A DNA stretch of 64,000 nucleotides. It comes from Desulfobulbus propionicus. GTDB lineage: Bacteria; Desulfobacterota; Desulfobulbia; Desulfobulbales; Desulfobulbaceae. The notes beneath the pieces were generated by a model. It saw only the letters and a program-made list of their open reading frames with translations, was not told where the DNA came from and ran no database searches. This document shows positions 9,223 through 18,568 of the stretch, in pieces. The translations under genes were made by a program, and so were the position numbers. The stretch spans positions 25,890-89,889 of the forward strand of contig PDQK01000028.1 of assembly GCA_002746685.1 (NCBI GenBank), given 5' to 3'. The number at the start of each line of letters is the position of its first letter. Position 1 is the first letter of the stretch.

Positions 9223-10575
9223 TTGTCAGAACTCATCCTCCATTTTCAACAGCTTGATCTGGTTACGCTCTGTATTGGTGTTGCTGCGGGCCTTCTGTGT
9301 ACTCCACTTATCGCCCTCTTGTTCACCGCCAGGTTGCGCAAAAAACTGCTTGTAAGTGAGCTCAAAACTGAACAACTCTTCAAAGCAAGCACAGAACAGG
9401 AAGCTGCCATCCAGCAACTCCGTAATGAGCGGGATACGTTCCGTCACCACTATGAAACACTGGGCAGAGAGCATGCAGCATTGGGAGCACGCTACAGTGG
9501 GCTCAAGAATCAGCTTGATGAACGGGACAGTGTTCTCCAGGCTACCTGGCGTCAGATCGAACAACGGTTTGAGTTGTTGGCAGGAGAAATACTGACCGAA
9601 AAAAGCGGACTGATTAACCAGCAGCATGAGTCTGCCTTAAAGCTTCTGCTTAGTCCTTTTCATGACCAACTACAGGAATTTCAGCGCAGGGTTGACGATG
9701 TGTATGACAGGGAGGCCCGTGACCGGGTTGCCATCACCAAGGAAATTCAACAGTTACGCCAGCTCAACGAGCAGCTCAGCCGTGATGCTGTTAACCTGAC
9801 CGAAGCGCTGCAAGGTAAAAACAAGCTCCAAGGTCAGTGGGGAGAGATGCTGCTGGAAAAAATCCTGGAGGATTCCGGCCTGCGCAAGGATATGGAGTAC
9901 TCGGTGCAGCATACCTTACAAACCTCGTCAGGGAAACGACGTCAACCTGATGCCATTGTCCACCTGCCAGGCCAACGTGACATCATCATAGACGCAAAGG
10001 TCTCCCTGACTGCCTTTACCAGGGCCTACACCGCAGCCAATCCACAACAGCAGCAACACTATAATGCGCAACACCTGGAGTCAGTGAAACGACATATTGC
10101 AGGCCTTTCAGCCAAGCAATATCAGCAGCTGGAAGGAATTACCACCCTTGACTTTGTGTTGCTGTTCATCCCTGTTGAGGCAGCCTTTCAGCTGGCACTG
10201 GAGTTGGATCAGAACCTGCTGAGCGCCGCATCACGAAAACAGATTATCTTGTGCAGCCCTTCCAACCTCATGGCCATACTGCGTGCTATTCATCACCTGT
10301 GGCGGCTGGATGAACAAAACCGTAACAGTTTAATCATTGCCAAACAGGCAGGTAATCTTTATGATAAATTTGTAGGTTTTATAGAGTCTTTTGAAGATAT
10401 TGGAGCACGCCTGAACCAATCACAACAGGCCTGGCAGCTGGCCAGGAAGCGGCTGAGCACTGGAAAGGGTAACCTCATTACCCGCACTCAGCAGCTCAAG
10501 AAACTGGGCGTACAAACAGAAAAAGAACTGATGGTACAGCAACAGAATACCGTCAAACAAGGAGAATCCTCATGA
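9223..10575 (+). CDS. rmuC: DNA recombination protein RmuC
   Basis: RmuC-family protein, thought to limit DNA inversion or rearrangement in E. coli. From a TTG start at 9223 it has an N-terminal membrane anchor (TLCIGVAAGLLCTPLIALLF) and then a long coiled coil of about 150 residues. The RmuC core follows: GQWGEMLLEKILEDSGLRK, the nuclease-like IIIDAKVSL motif, and FVLLFIPVEAAFQ. I rejected the ATG at 9070 because it would lie inside cbpM and adds unrelated residues. About 450 residues. It overlaps the next gene by 4 bp (ATGA). Confidence 0.9.
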   Translation: MSELILHFQQLDLVTLCIGVAAGLLCTPLIALLFTARLRKKLLVSELKTEQLFKASTEQEAAIQQLRNERDTFRHHYETLGREHAALGARYSGLKNQLDERDSVLQATWRQIEQRFELLAGEILTEKSGLINQQHESALKLLLSPFHDQLQEFQRRVDDVYDREARDRVAITKEIQQLRQLNEQLSRDAVNLTEALQGKNKLQGQWGEMLLEKILEDSGLRKDMEYSVQHTLQTSSGKRRQPDAIVHLPGQRDIIIDAKVSLTAFTRAYTAANPQQQQHYNAQHLESVKRHIAGLSAKQYQQLEGITTLDFVLLFIPVEAAFQLALELDQNLLSAASRKQIILCSPSNLMAILRAIHHLWRLDEQNRNSLIIAKQAGNLYDKFVGFIESFEDIGARLNQSQQAWQLARKRLSTGKGNLITRTQQLKKLGVQTEKELMVQQQNTVKQGESS

Positions 10576-11018
10576 AACAACTTATTCTTTTTGCACTCTT
10601 TCTTACTTTACTGATGTCTGGATGTGCTGACCTGAACAAGGGCAAGAACGGAGCTATCGGCGGAGCAGCTGGCGGAGCACTGATTGGCCAGGCAATAGGT
10701 CATAACACCGAAGCCACCCTTATCGGAGCTGCCATTGGCACCATGCTGGGCTATATCGTGGGCAATGAGATGGATAAATACGATAAACAACAACTTAACC
10801 ACGTATACGAGCGCGGTATGTCTAACCAGCAGTCTTCCTGGGTGAACCCTGATACGGGCAATCAATATGAAGTAACCCCTCAACCAGCCTACCAAAACCC
10901 ACAAACCAATCAGGTGTGTAGAAAAGCTGAGATCAGCGCTGTCATTGATGGTAGACCTCAAACCACCTACACCACAGCCTGCCGTGATCAATATGGGCAG
11001 TGGCAGTTGCAAAACTAA
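10572..11018 (+). CDS. Glycine-zipper lipoprotein (17 kDa surface-antigen-like)
   Basis: A 148-residue predicted lipoprotein. The signal peptide MKQLILFALFLTLLMSGC ends in a lipobox with the lipidated cysteine at residue 18. A double glycine-zipper region follows (GAIGGAAGGALIGQAIG, then LIGAAIGTMLGYIVGNEMD), typical of the Rickettsia 17 kDa antigen/2TM glycine-zipper family. A C-terminal domain has two cysteines that may form a disulfide. It probably sits in the outer membrane. It is translationally coupled to rmuC. Confidence 0.82.
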   Translation: MKQLILFALFLTLLMSGCADLNKGKNGAIGGAAGGALIGQAIGHNTEATLIGAAIGTMLGYIVGNEMDKYDKQQLNHVYERGMSNQQSSWVNPDTGNQYEVTPQPAYQNPQTNQVCRKAEISAVIDGRPQTTYTTACRDQYGQWQLQN

Positions 11019-11133
11019 CCAGCACGGCTACACCAGGTTTACCCATCACAACAACGAAACATGAAAGTACTCACCTTGCGTGGGTGACGTTTACTCAGCC
11101 AGGATGCTTTCATGTAAATCCAAATAATTAACT

Positions 11134-11535
11134 ATGGTTTCAGGACGATTTACAGTTCAGACATCAGCTCACATGGAACTGATTGATGTAACCCAAAAAG
11201 TTCACAACGCTATCAGGGAACAGGGGGGTACAGATGGATTGTGTACGATTTTTAATCCCCATACCACCGCAGGCGTTACCATAAATGAGGGTGCTGATCC
11301 TGACGTGCAGGATGATATCATCGGTGCCCTGCAAAAAATGGTGCCCAAGGACTACCCATACAAACACATGGAAGGCAACTCGCCTTCCCATATTATGGCG
11401 ACCTTGACTGGCAGCTCTGTTTCCGTGTTCATCCAAAACGGGCAACTTCAGCTGGGTACCTGGCAAAGAATATTTTTCTGTGAGTATGACGGGCCCCGTA
11501 CCCGCACCCTGACCTGGCAGGTTTTAGTCGGGTAG
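11134..11535 (+). CDS. yjbQ: YjbQ/UPF0047 family protein (secondary thiamine-phosphate synthase-like)
   Basis: A 133-residue protein of the UPF0047/YjbQ family. The signature stretch is LCTIFNPHTTAGVTINEGAD, with a conserved histidine and threonines. The terminal half holds HMEGNSPSHIMATLTGSS and LGTWQRIFFCEYDGPRTR. In E. coli the protein has weak thiamine-phosphate synthase activity, but the physiological role is unclear. The length is normal for the family. Confidence 0.88.
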   Translation: MVSGRFTVQTSAHMELIDVTQKVHNAIREQGGTDGLCTIFNPHTTAGVTINEGADPDVQDDIIGALQKMVPKDYPYKHMEGNSPSHIMATLTGSSVSVFIQNGQLQLGTWQRIFFCEYDGPRTRTLTWQVLVG

Positions 11536-11564
11536 GAGGTGATTGCAGAGAGGGAAAATCGCCA

Positions 11565-11687
11565 ATGATGTTTGGGCTGAACCGTGAAACAGACGAGCAA
11601 TCGTTGAAAAAATTGCTGGAGTTACTTCCCCAGAAGCAGGCCACCGAAGTGCTTATCCCCCGCATGCAGGATAATGATGATCGCTAA
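11565..11687 (+). CDS. Small hypothetical protein (40 aa)
   Basis: A 40-residue ORF between yjbQ and ubiD, starting MMFGLNRETDEQSLKKLLEL and ending in QDNDDR. It has an amphipathic helix and a weak GAGAGG-like ribosome-binding site. It fills an otherwise empty 180-bp gap in a same-strand gene run, which supports it modestly. No function is suggested. Confidence 0.4.
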   Translation: MMFGLNRETDEQSLKKLLELLPQKQATEVLIPRMQDNDDR

Positions 11688-11718
11688 CCGACTTTTCTCT
11701 ATTCACTAACGACTTTTT

Positions 11719-13491
11719 ATGACCCAGATACTGAACCTTAGAGCATTTTTGGACATTCTTCGCAAAAACGATGAACTGCTCACCATAGACACTCAAGTTG
11801 ACCCTTATCTTGAGATAGCTGAAATACATCGCCGGGTTATCGAAAGGCAAGGCCCGGCACTGCTCTTCACCAATGTTAAACATTCCTCTTTTCCAGTGGT
11901 GACCAACCTGTTTGGTACCAACCAGCGGCTCGAAATCGCCTTTGGCAGAAGCCCCATCAGGTTCGTGGAAAATCTGGTCAGGTTTGTGGAAACCGAGATG
12001 CCTCCCACCCTCTCTTCATTATGGAATGCCCGCTCTATTTTCAGCCAGGGGATGAAGATCGGTCTTAAAGGGAGAAAAGAAGCACCGATTTTGGAAAACT
12101 GCATGGCCCCGGCACGACTCACCGAGCTCCCCATGCTGACTTCATGGCATTCAGATGGCGGCCCCTTTGTCACCTTGCCGCTGGTGTACACAGAGCATCC
12201 AAAAGGCCTGGGGCATAATCTGGGAATGTACCGTATCCAGCGTTATGATGATACCACCACAGGTATCCACTGGCAGATCCATAAAGGCGGCGGATACCAC
12301 TACTTTGAAGCAGAACAACGCAATATACCATTGCCGGTAACGCTGTTCATTGGCGGGCCGCCAGCGCTCATGCTGGCAGCCATCTCTCCACTGCCGGAAA
12401 ATATTCCAGAGCTCATGTTAGCCTCACTGTTGCAGGGTAAAAAACTGGGCATGACAGATGATCCAAAAGGTGGGCACAGGCTGGTGGCTGAAGCTGAATT
12501 TGCGGTGAAAGGGATTGTCCCCCCGCATCTGCGTAAACCTGAAGGCCCTTTTGGTGACCATTACGGATATAACTCGCTCCAGCATGATTACCCGGTCTTC
12601 CAGACCACCCACCTCTACCACCGCAAAGATGCCATTTATCCGGCTACAGTGGTGGGCCGACCACGTCAGGAAGATTTTTTCATTGGAGACTTCTTACAGG
12701 AATTGCTGAGTCCACTCTTTCCACTGGTAATGAAAGGGGTGCAGCAGCTCAAAACCTTTGGGGAAACCGGGTTTCATTGCCTGGCTGCAGCCAGGGTCTA
12801 TAATCGCTACTCCAGAGAAGCTTTTGCTGCTGGATTGCGTATTCTTGGAGAAGGGCAACTCAGCCTGACGAAATTCCTGCTGGCAACGGATGGTTCCATT
12901 GATGTCAGTGATTTTCCGACCCTGTGGACTCATATTTTGGAACGGATTCAATGGGATCAGGACCTCTATATCTTTGCCAATGTCTCACAGGACACCCTGG
13001 ATTATACAGGGCCTTCAGTGAACAAGGGATCCAAGGCCATGATGCTTGGGCTGGGCAAAGAAAAATGCCGGGAGTTGCCCACAGCCTTTTCCGGCTCCCT
13101 GCCATCAGGGTGCACCAATCCCAATGTGTACTTGCCGGGAACTCTTGTCGTACAGGCTGAAACCTATGAAGCAGCGCCCGAGCTTGGTCAACAACTGGCC
13201 CGACATGAAGGTGTTGCTGACTGGCCAGTGATACTCCTTGTGGACTCAACCCGTGAGGCAACCGTGAGTTTACAAGAATTCCTGTGGACTGTCTTTACTC
13301 GCTTTGAGCCAGCCAATGACATTTACGGTGCAGGACAGACTGTCCACCGTTTTCACGTGGGCCTGAAAGCTCCGGTGGTTTTTGATTGCCGGATGAAACC
13401 GTGGTACACAGAGGTTTTGGAAGTAGATCCAGCTACCAAAGCCCTGGTTGATGGAAAAATCTCCTCCATGCTGCCACACGATCTCAGGTAA
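11719..13491 (+). CDS. UbiD family decarboxylase (menaquinone-type, long form)
   Basis: A 590-residue prenylated-FMN-dependent decarboxylase of the UbiD family. Typical segments are WHSDGGPFVTLPLVYTEHP, the IHKGGGYHYFEA region, FIGGPPALMLAAISPLPE and the EFAVKGIVPPHLRKPEGPFGDHYG block. The length fits the longer group associated with the futalosine menaquinone route rather than the roughly 490-residue ubiquinone enzyme. That pathway assignment is inference, because no mqn genes are adjacent. The required flavin prenyltransferase UbiX is not in the window. Confidence 0.85.
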   Translation: MTQILNLRAFLDILRKNDELLTIDTQVDPYLEIAEIHRRVIERQGPALLFTNVKHSSFPVVTNLFGTNQRLEIAFGRSPIRFVENLVRFVETEMPPTLSSLWNARSIFSQGMKIGLKGRKEAPILENCMAPARLTELPMLTSWHSDGGPFVTLPLVYTEHPKGLGHNLGMYRIQRYDDTTTGIHWQIHKGGGYHYFEAEQRNIPLPVTLFIGGPPALMLAAISPLPENIPELMLASLLQGKKLGMTDDPKGGHRLVAEAEFAVKGIVPPHLRKPEGPFGDHYGYNSLQHDYPVFQTTHLYHRKDAIYPATVVGRPRQEDFFIGDFLQELLSPLFPLVMKGVQQLKTFGETGFHCLAAARVYNRYSREAFAAGLRILGEGQLSLTKFLLATDGSIDVSDFPTLWTHILERIQWDQDLYIFANVSQDTLDYTGPSVNKGSKAMMLGLGKEKCRELPTAFSGSLPSGCTNPNVYLPGTLVVQAETYEAAPELGQQLARHEGVADWPVILLVDSTREATVSLQEFLWTVFTRFEPANDIYGAGQTVHRFHVGLKAPVVFDCRMKPWYTEVLEVDPATKALVDGKISSMLPHDLR

Positions 13492-13504
13492 CGGCCCAGC
13501 CTTG

Positions 13505-14245
13505 ATGGAACGACTGCAAAAAGTTATTGCCCAGGCCGGGGTTGCCTCCCGTCGAGGTGCCGAAGAAATCATCCGTCAGGGACGGATACAGGTCAACGGC
13601 AAGGTCATAAAAGAAATGGGGTATAAGGTTGATCCAGACGCAGACCTCATTGTATTTGACGGCAAGCCACTGCGTCAGGAAAAACCTCTTTATATCTTGC
13701 TCAACAAACCATCCGGGTATGTGACCACCCTTTCCGATCCCCAAGGGCGTCCTATTGTAAGTGACCTTGTCCAGGACATACCGGTCAGATTATTTCCTGT
13801 TGGTCGGCTGGATATGAACACGGAAGGCGCACTGCTTATGACCAATGACGGCGCTCTTGGTAACTCCGTTTTACATCCCCGCTACGAGATCAACAAAACC
13901 TATGAGGCTACAGTAAAAGGACGCCCGACAGCCGCTCGTCTTCATCAACTGGAGGTCGGCATTATGGTTGATGGGCATAAGACGTACCCGGCAAAACTGC
14001 GAACGCTGGAGCAACGGCAGTCACAAGCGACCATAGAAATTATCATCCATGAAGGGAAAAAACGGCAAGTGCGTAAAATGTTTCAGGCAATTGGTCACCC
14101 TGTTTTACACTTAAAACGAACTGCCTATGGAAATCTTAAATTAGGGAAACTTGCTAAGGGAAAATACCGTCATTTGACTCAAAACGACCTAAAAAAACTG
14201 TTTTCAGGAAAAATTCCCTTTACAATCAAAAACATAACTGCTTAA
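13505..14245 (+). CDS. rluB: 23S rRNA pseudouridine synthase, RluB/RsuA family
   Basis: A 246-residue pseudouridine synthase with an N-terminal S4 RNA-binding domain (RLQKVIAQAGVASRRGAEEI, then GRIQVNGKVI) and the catalytic core. The catalytic aspartate is in VGRLDMNTEGALLMTNDG. The RsuA-family end GKKRQVRKMFQAIGHPVLHLKR is complete. The ATG at 13505 lies 13 nt after the UbiD-family stop; an earlier in-frame start would overlap that gene. RluB versus RluE/F cannot be settled here. Confidence 0.88.
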   Translation: MERLQKVIAQAGVASRRGAEEIIRQGRIQVNGKVIKEMGYKVDPDADLIVFDGKPLRQEKPLYILLNKPSGYVTTLSDPQGRPIVSDLVQDIPVRLFPVGRLDMNTEGALLMTNDGALGNSVLHPRYEINKTYEATVKGRPTAARLHQLEVGIMVDGHKTYPAKLRTLEQRQSQATIEIIIHEGKKRQVRKMFQAIGHPVLHLKRTAYGNLKLGKLAKGKYRHLTQNDLKKLFSGKIPFTIKNITA

Positions 14246-14347
14246 ATTTTCTTAAGCTTTTTAGGGTTACTCCTGTTTTGTACTTTTCTCCTGCGCAAGC
14301 ATAAGGGGAGCACATTCTGGTCACGCATATTTGGAAGGGAGACAGAA

Positions 14348-14626
14348 ATGAATAAATCCGAACTGATTGAAGCTCTTGCTGAAAAAATGGACATTCCAAT
14401 TCGGGAAGCTGCTTCTATTACCAATACTATCATCAATACCATGAGCGATGCCTTGGCGCGAGGCGAGTCCATAGAAATACGGGGCTTTGGCAGCTTTGTC
14501 GTCAAGGAGTATGGTTCATACACGGGCAGGAACCCAAAGACTGGGGAAAAGATCAAAGTCGCTCCCAAAAAATTGCCTTTTTTTAAGGTGGGGAAAGACC
14601 TGCGCGAACAAGTCAATAAGGGGTAA
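14348..14626 (+). CDS. HU/IHF-family DNA-binding protein
   Basis: A 92-residue histone-like protein that binds and bends DNA as a dimer. The beta-arm signature GRNPKTGEKIKVAPKKLPFFKVGK is clear, after the conserved IEIRGFGSFVVKEY. An IHF-like reading is reasonable because of the PFFKVGKDLREQVN end. Upstream lies a GGAAGGGAGAC site and a 100-bp leader. It is convergent with rimO, only 13 bp away. Confidence 0.9.
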   Translation: MNKSELIEALAEKMDIPIREAASITNTIINTMSDALARGESIEIRGFGSFVVKEYGSYTGRNPKTGEKIKVAPKKLPFFKVGKDLREQVNKG

Positions 14627-14639
14627 AATCCCTCACTTC

Positions 14640-15992
14640 TTACTCGCTGTTTTCACGGGGCTGCTCCACTATTTCACCGACAAGGTCGTAGGTGTGTGCT
14701 TCAGTGACCCGTACGGTTACAATATCCCCCGAATTAGCCTGACCGCTGGTTATATACACACAGCCGTCAATATCCGGGGCTTGAAACCGAGTACGCCCTT
14801 CCAGGAGTAAATCACTTTCCCGACTGAGTCCTTCAACCAGGACGAGTTCTTCCCGCCCTACATAGTTTTGCAGACGCTTTTTGCTGATTGCTGCCTGGAG
14901 TTCCATGACCCTTTCATAACGGTCTTGCTTTACGTCCTCAGCAATTTTGTGAGCCAGTTGTTCTGCTGGACTGCCTTCTTCGTCCTGATACTGGAAAACG
15001 CCAACATGATCAAGTTGCCACCGTTGCAACGCGTCCAGCAGGATGTCAATGTCTTCTTCTGTTTCTCCTGGGAACCCGACGAGCATGGTGGTCCGGAGTA
15101 CGCAATCAGGCACTATTCTTTGTACGCTTTGTACCAGCTCATCAAGCTCCTGCAGGCCATGACGTCGATTCATGCGCCTCAGCACATTATCACTTGCGTG
15201 CTGAAAGGGAATATCCAGATAAGGTACAATTCGCGTTTCCTGGGCCAACAGATGGAGCAACGCATCTGGAACTGTGGATGGATACAGATACAAAAGCCGG
15301 AACCAGGGAATCCTGGTTAGCTTGAGCAATTTTTCAAGCAAGCTGACCAGGTGGGTATCCTCACCTAAATCATCTCCATAAGCAGTGAGATCCTGGGCAA
15401 TCAAGGTCAACTCGCGAACCCCGTTTTGCTCAAGTTTGCGACTCTCAGCCACGAGATCATCAAGAGTTCGGCTGCGAAGAGCGCCACGGATGGAAGGGAT
15501 CATACAGTATGAGCAGCGATTATCGCATCCTTCGGTAATTTTGAGAAACGATCTGAAAAAAGGAGTAGCCATCTTGCGAGGGATCTGAGCATCCATGAGA
15601 AAGGTGGATGAATCAGGGACAGCCACCACTGGACCATGATGGGAAGATTCGATGTGATTGATAATATGTGGCAGTTCATCAAGACCTAAAAATACATCTA
15701 CCTCAGGTAATTCTTCTGCCAGCGCTTCACCGTACCGCTGCACCATGCACCCAATAACCACCAGTTGTGCGGCTGGGTTGTCCTGCTTATAGGCTGCAAG
15801 TTCCAGGATAACATCCACCGCCTCTTCCACAGCAGGCTGGATAAACCCACAGGTATTGACCAGCAGTACTGCAGCTTCTGCAGGATCTTCCACAACCAGG
15901 TAACCATGCTCATCGAGCAGGCCCAGCATTACTTCGGTATCGACCAGATTCTTAGGACACCCAAGGCTGACGATGTAGATCGTATTTTTCAT
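14640..15992 (-). CDS. rimO: Ribosomal protein S12 methylthiotransferase RimO
   Basis: A 450-residue radical-SAM methylthiotransferase that modifies Asp of ribosomal protein S12. The N-terminal UPF0004 domain has SLGCPKNLVDTEVML and VNTCGFI cysteines. The radical-SAM cluster is GCDNRCSYCMIPSIRG. A TRAM domain ends the protein (GRTRFQAPDIDGCVYITSG). The start at 15992 (MKNTIYIVSLG) lies 1 nt after the phosphorylase stop. The long upstream extension in the same frame is unrelated and antisense to nothing real, so I rejected it. Confidence 0.93.
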   Translation of the reverse strand: MKNTIYIVSLGCPKNLVDTEVMLGLLDEHGYLVVEDPAEAAVLLVNTCGFIQPAVEEAVDVILELAAYKQDNPAAQLVVIGCMVQRYGEALAEELPEVDVFLGLDELPHIINHIESSHHGPVVAVPDSSTFLMDAQIPRKMATPFFRSFLKITEGCDNRCSYCMIPSIRGALRSRTLDDLVAESRKLEQNGVRELTLIAQDLTAYGDDLGEDTHLVSLLEKLLKLTRIPWFRLLYLYPSTVPDALLHLLAQETRIVPYLDIPFQHASDNVLRRMNRRHGLQELDELVQSVQRIVPDCVLRTTMLVGFPGETEEDIDILLDALQRWQLDHVGVFQYQDEEGSPAEQLAHKIAEDVKQDRYERVMELQAAISKKRLQNYVGREELVLVEGLSRESDLLLEGRTRFQAPDIDGCVYITSGQANSGDIVTVRVTEAHTYDLVGEIVEQPRENSE

Positions 15993-15993
15993 C

Positions 15994-16716
15994 TCAAAAG
16001 TTTCCTGCTGCTGCAGCCTGACACAGTAAGGCGAGTATGTGTTTTGATGTGGAGCGAAAAGCGTGAGTATGCAATTGTGACTGCCACGTCTCATGATAGA
16101 GCTCGTCGGAAACCAGCATAAGCGCAGCCAACTGTACACCACGAAAAGCAGCAACAGAGGCAAGCGCTGTATATTCCATATCAACTCCAAGCACTCCAGC
16201 GGCTCCGTATTGAGCGACCTTTTCTCTGGTTTCCCGATACACTGCATCCGTTGTCCAGACACAACCCTTCAAGGTATGGTACTCATTACATTGCAACATG
16301 GTATCAAGTGAAGTCATCAACGCCATATCAGGTTCAAAAATATGCGCCTCTCCTTCATAATGACGACTGGTTCCTTCTTCACTTACACCACTAATCGGCA
16401 GCACCAAATCACCGATGTTAACCTGCTGACTCACTGCCCCACACCAGCTATAAACGATTATCCGCTTAGCTCCAAGGGCAATACATTTTTCCACACACAG
16501 CGTTGCCATGGGCGCTCCAACGGCTGGACCTGCCAGGAAGAACTTTTCTCCAGCAAAAAGCTGTGAGTGAAACAGAAACTGTTTTTTAAGCGTATACTGT
16601 TTGGCCAGTACACCAAGCTGGGTAGCATCAGTTGGGTTAATGGCGACTATTCCAACGGGTGGGAGCTTCTTCTCTCCCTTGCCCCGGCTCGGGTGTATAA
16701 CGCATGGCGTATCCAT
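15994..16716 (-). CDS. PNP/UDP-family nucleoside phosphorylase
   Basis: A 240-residue protein of the purine/uridine phosphorylase superfamily. Recognisable motifs are AGPAVGAPMATLCVEKCIALGAK, the IVYSWCGAV strand, the ribose-binding VDMEYTALASVAAFRG motif (conserved ME) and LVSDELYHETW. It could be uridine phosphorylase, MTA/SAH-like or futalosine-related; the sequence does not decide. It is in an operon with rimO, separated by one base. Confidence 0.8.
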   Translation of the reverse strand: MDTPCVIHPSRGKGEKKLPPVGIVAINPTDATQLGVLAKQYTLKKQFLFHSQLFAGEKFFLAGPAVGAPMATLCVEKCIALGAKRIIVYSWCGAVSQQVNIGDLVLPISGVSEEGTSRHYEGEAHIFEPDMALMTSLDTMLQCNEYHTLKGCVWTTDAVYRETREKVAQYGAAGVLGVDMEYTALASVAAFRGVQLAALMLVSDELYHETWQSQLHTHAFRSTSKHILALLCQAAAAGNF

Positions 16717-16722
16717 AACAGC

Positions 16723-16754
16723 AAAAAAAAAGCTGCGGCAAATGCCGCAGCCTT
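16723..16754 (-). terminator. Rho-independent terminator of the atp operon
   Basis: On the minus strand GGCTGCGGCA-tt-TGCCGCAGC forms a GC-rich stem of about 9 bp, followed by a run of nine T. It lies 30 bp after the atpE stop and ends just before the phosphorylase start codon, so it ends the hemL-atpZIBE transcript. Confidence 0.88.
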
Positions 16755-16781
16755 CAAACTCTCTTTTTGACTAACGCCAAT

Positions 16782-17069
<288 letters not shown>

Positions 17070-17083
17070 TTACAACTTACGTA

Positions 17084-17806
17084 TCAATGAGCATGATCCA
17101 TTGCGCCTGCACAGTACAGCACAGCCAGGATCACAAAAACTACTGCTTGAATAATACTTACCAATACACCGAGACACAGGATTGGCAGTGGCGCGAAAAA
17201 AGCACCAGCCAGCATGAAGAGTACCCCTAACAGTACCTCTTTGGCGAAAATATTTCCAAAAAGACGCATGGAGAGTGAAATCAAGCGGGCAAAGTTACTG
17301 ATTATTTCCAGCAGGAACATAAAAGGAGCAAGCCACTTACTTGGTCCCATGAAATGTTTGTAATATTGTAACCCGTGGAATTTAAACCCAAGATAATGGT
17401 GGGTGACCCAGACAATCAATGTCATTCCCAAGGTAATATTAAGATTTGAAGTGGGCGACATGAACCCTGGGATCAAGCCAATCATATTTGCTAAAACGAT
17501 ATAGAAAAAGAAGGTCGCCATCATTGGAAAGAGCATTTTGGCCCCATCTTCACCAAGGTTTTCAGCAAAAAAGTTCATTAATCCGCCGATCATCACTTCC
17601 CAGAAATTCTGACCACTTCCTGGTACCATTTCCAGGCTACTCATGGTCAGCTTAGGAACGATAATAAGAAAAGCCATAACCAGCCATGTGTATGTCATAT
17701 AGGGAGTGCACAGCTGTTCAATCAGGCCATTCCCTGTAACGGTATGCGGCACAGGAAGCCCGATTGTCTCCAAGATAATCGAAATAAACAATATTGGATG
17801 TTCCAT
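17084..17806 (-). CDS. atpB: ATP synthase F0 subunit a
   Basis: A 240-residue integral membrane stator subunit forming the ion half-channels next to the c ring. The essential arginine is in FARLISLSMRLFGNIFAKEVLLG (LSMRLFGN motif). Five or six hydrophobic helices are visible. It is preceded by the AtpI-like gene (4 nt gap) and followed by atpE (59 nt). Confidence 0.95.
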   Translation of the reverse strand: MEHPILFISIILETIGLPVPHTVTGNGLIEQLCTPYMTYTWLVMAFLIIVPKLTMSSLEMVPGSGQNFWEVMIGGLMNFFAENLGEDGAKMLFPMMATFFFYIVLANMIGLIPGFMSPTSNLNITLGMTLIVWVTHHYLGFKFHGLQYYKHFMGPSKWLAPFMFLLEIISNFARLISLSMRLFGNIFAKEVLLGVLFMLAGAFFAPLPILCLGVLVSIIQAVVFVILAVLYCAGAMDHAH

Positions 17807-17810
17807 AACG

Positions 17811-18266
17811 TTACGCGCTCCTCAAACTCTCTTCGGAATAAAATAATTTCATGCTCAAACCAGTAATCACAGCACTAAGCATGATAGTAGCCAGCCCTAA
17901 ACATAATCCCATCATATTCACGGAAAATCTAGAGGCCAGAATCAGCAACAATAATCCCAATATAATTAGTCGGGCATAAAACTTAATAAAAAAACTCACC
18001 TTTCCTGCCCTGGATACAGCGCCACTTCTTTCTCCGGCAACGCTTACCCTGTGCAATAATTTTTCAATGTCATTTTTCAACACAAGAAAATTGACATTGA
18101 TTAATGCGCCGCCAGCCAGCACAGAAAACGCAAACTGTTTATCTACCACAAGCCAGCCTCCCAAAGTAAAAACTACCAACAGGAGGTAACTGACCAGCAT
18201 CATGTTCCGTATTACCCTTATTCGAGGGGCAACACGAGGTGCTTCTTGGGTTGCTTCACTTTCCAT
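17811..18266 (-). CDS. atpI: ATP synthase subunit I-like membrane protein
   Basis: A 151-residue membrane protein with four predicted helices after a basic N-terminus (RIRVIRNMMLVSYLLLVVFT). Position between atpZ and atpB and the SVLAGGALINVNFLVLK segment fit the ATP synthase I chain family, which helps c-ring assembly or ion uptake. It overlaps atpZ by 11 bp. Confidence 0.75.
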   Translation of the reverse strand: MESEATQEAPRVAPRIRVIRNMMLVSYLLLVVFTLGGWLVVDKQFAFSVLAGGALINVNFLVLKNDIEKLLHRVSVAGERSGAVSRAGKVSFFIKFYARLIILGLLLLILASRFSVNMMGLCLGLATIMLSAVITGLSMKLFYSEESLRSA

Positions 18267-18486
18267 CTGTAATCTTTTTGGTCAGTTCCCAGAGATTTTT
18301 AAAGCCAGCCACAATACCCAACCCAAGAAAAAAGAAGGTCAAATATGGTGACGTTTTACCATCAAAAACCTTGTAATCCAGAAACCAGCCAATACCGAAC
18401 CCTACGACAATGGAGAAGACAAATGTCATCCCGATTTGGCTATACTCCGCAAGCTGGCGAACCGTTGTTTTACGTTCATCAGACAT
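18256..18486 (-). CDS. atpZ: AtpZ/AtpI family protein
   Basis: A 76-residue protein with two helices: SQIGMTFVFSIVVGFGIGWFLDYKVF and YLTFFFLGLGIVAGFKNLWEL. The G-x-G-x-x-LD spacing and C-terminal GxxAGFxN motif are typical of AtpZ. In related operons AtpZ and AtpI work together near the F0 sector. The start overlaps nothing upstream; hemL ends 82 nt before. Confidence 0.85.
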   Translation of the reverse strand: MSDERKTTVRQLAEYSQIGMTFVFSIVVGFGIGWFLDYKVFDGKTSPYLTFFFLGLGIVAGFKNLWELTKKITDGK

Positions 18487-18568
18487 CTGGCGAAGCTTCC
18501 CTATCAGGCAGGTCCATGGTTGGTGCTACAGGTATCATGAGCATCAATCAAACGCAAGATTTTTTTAT

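Noticed and set aside
11805..12191. Minus-strand ORF of 128 codons inside the ubiD homologue
   Set aside because: Shadow of a clear UbiD-family gene; no motif of its own.
15993..16262. 90-residue N-terminal extension of rimO
   Set aside because: It overlaps the phosphorylase gene in another frame and has no similarity to RimO; the MKNTIYIVSLGCPKN start is standard.
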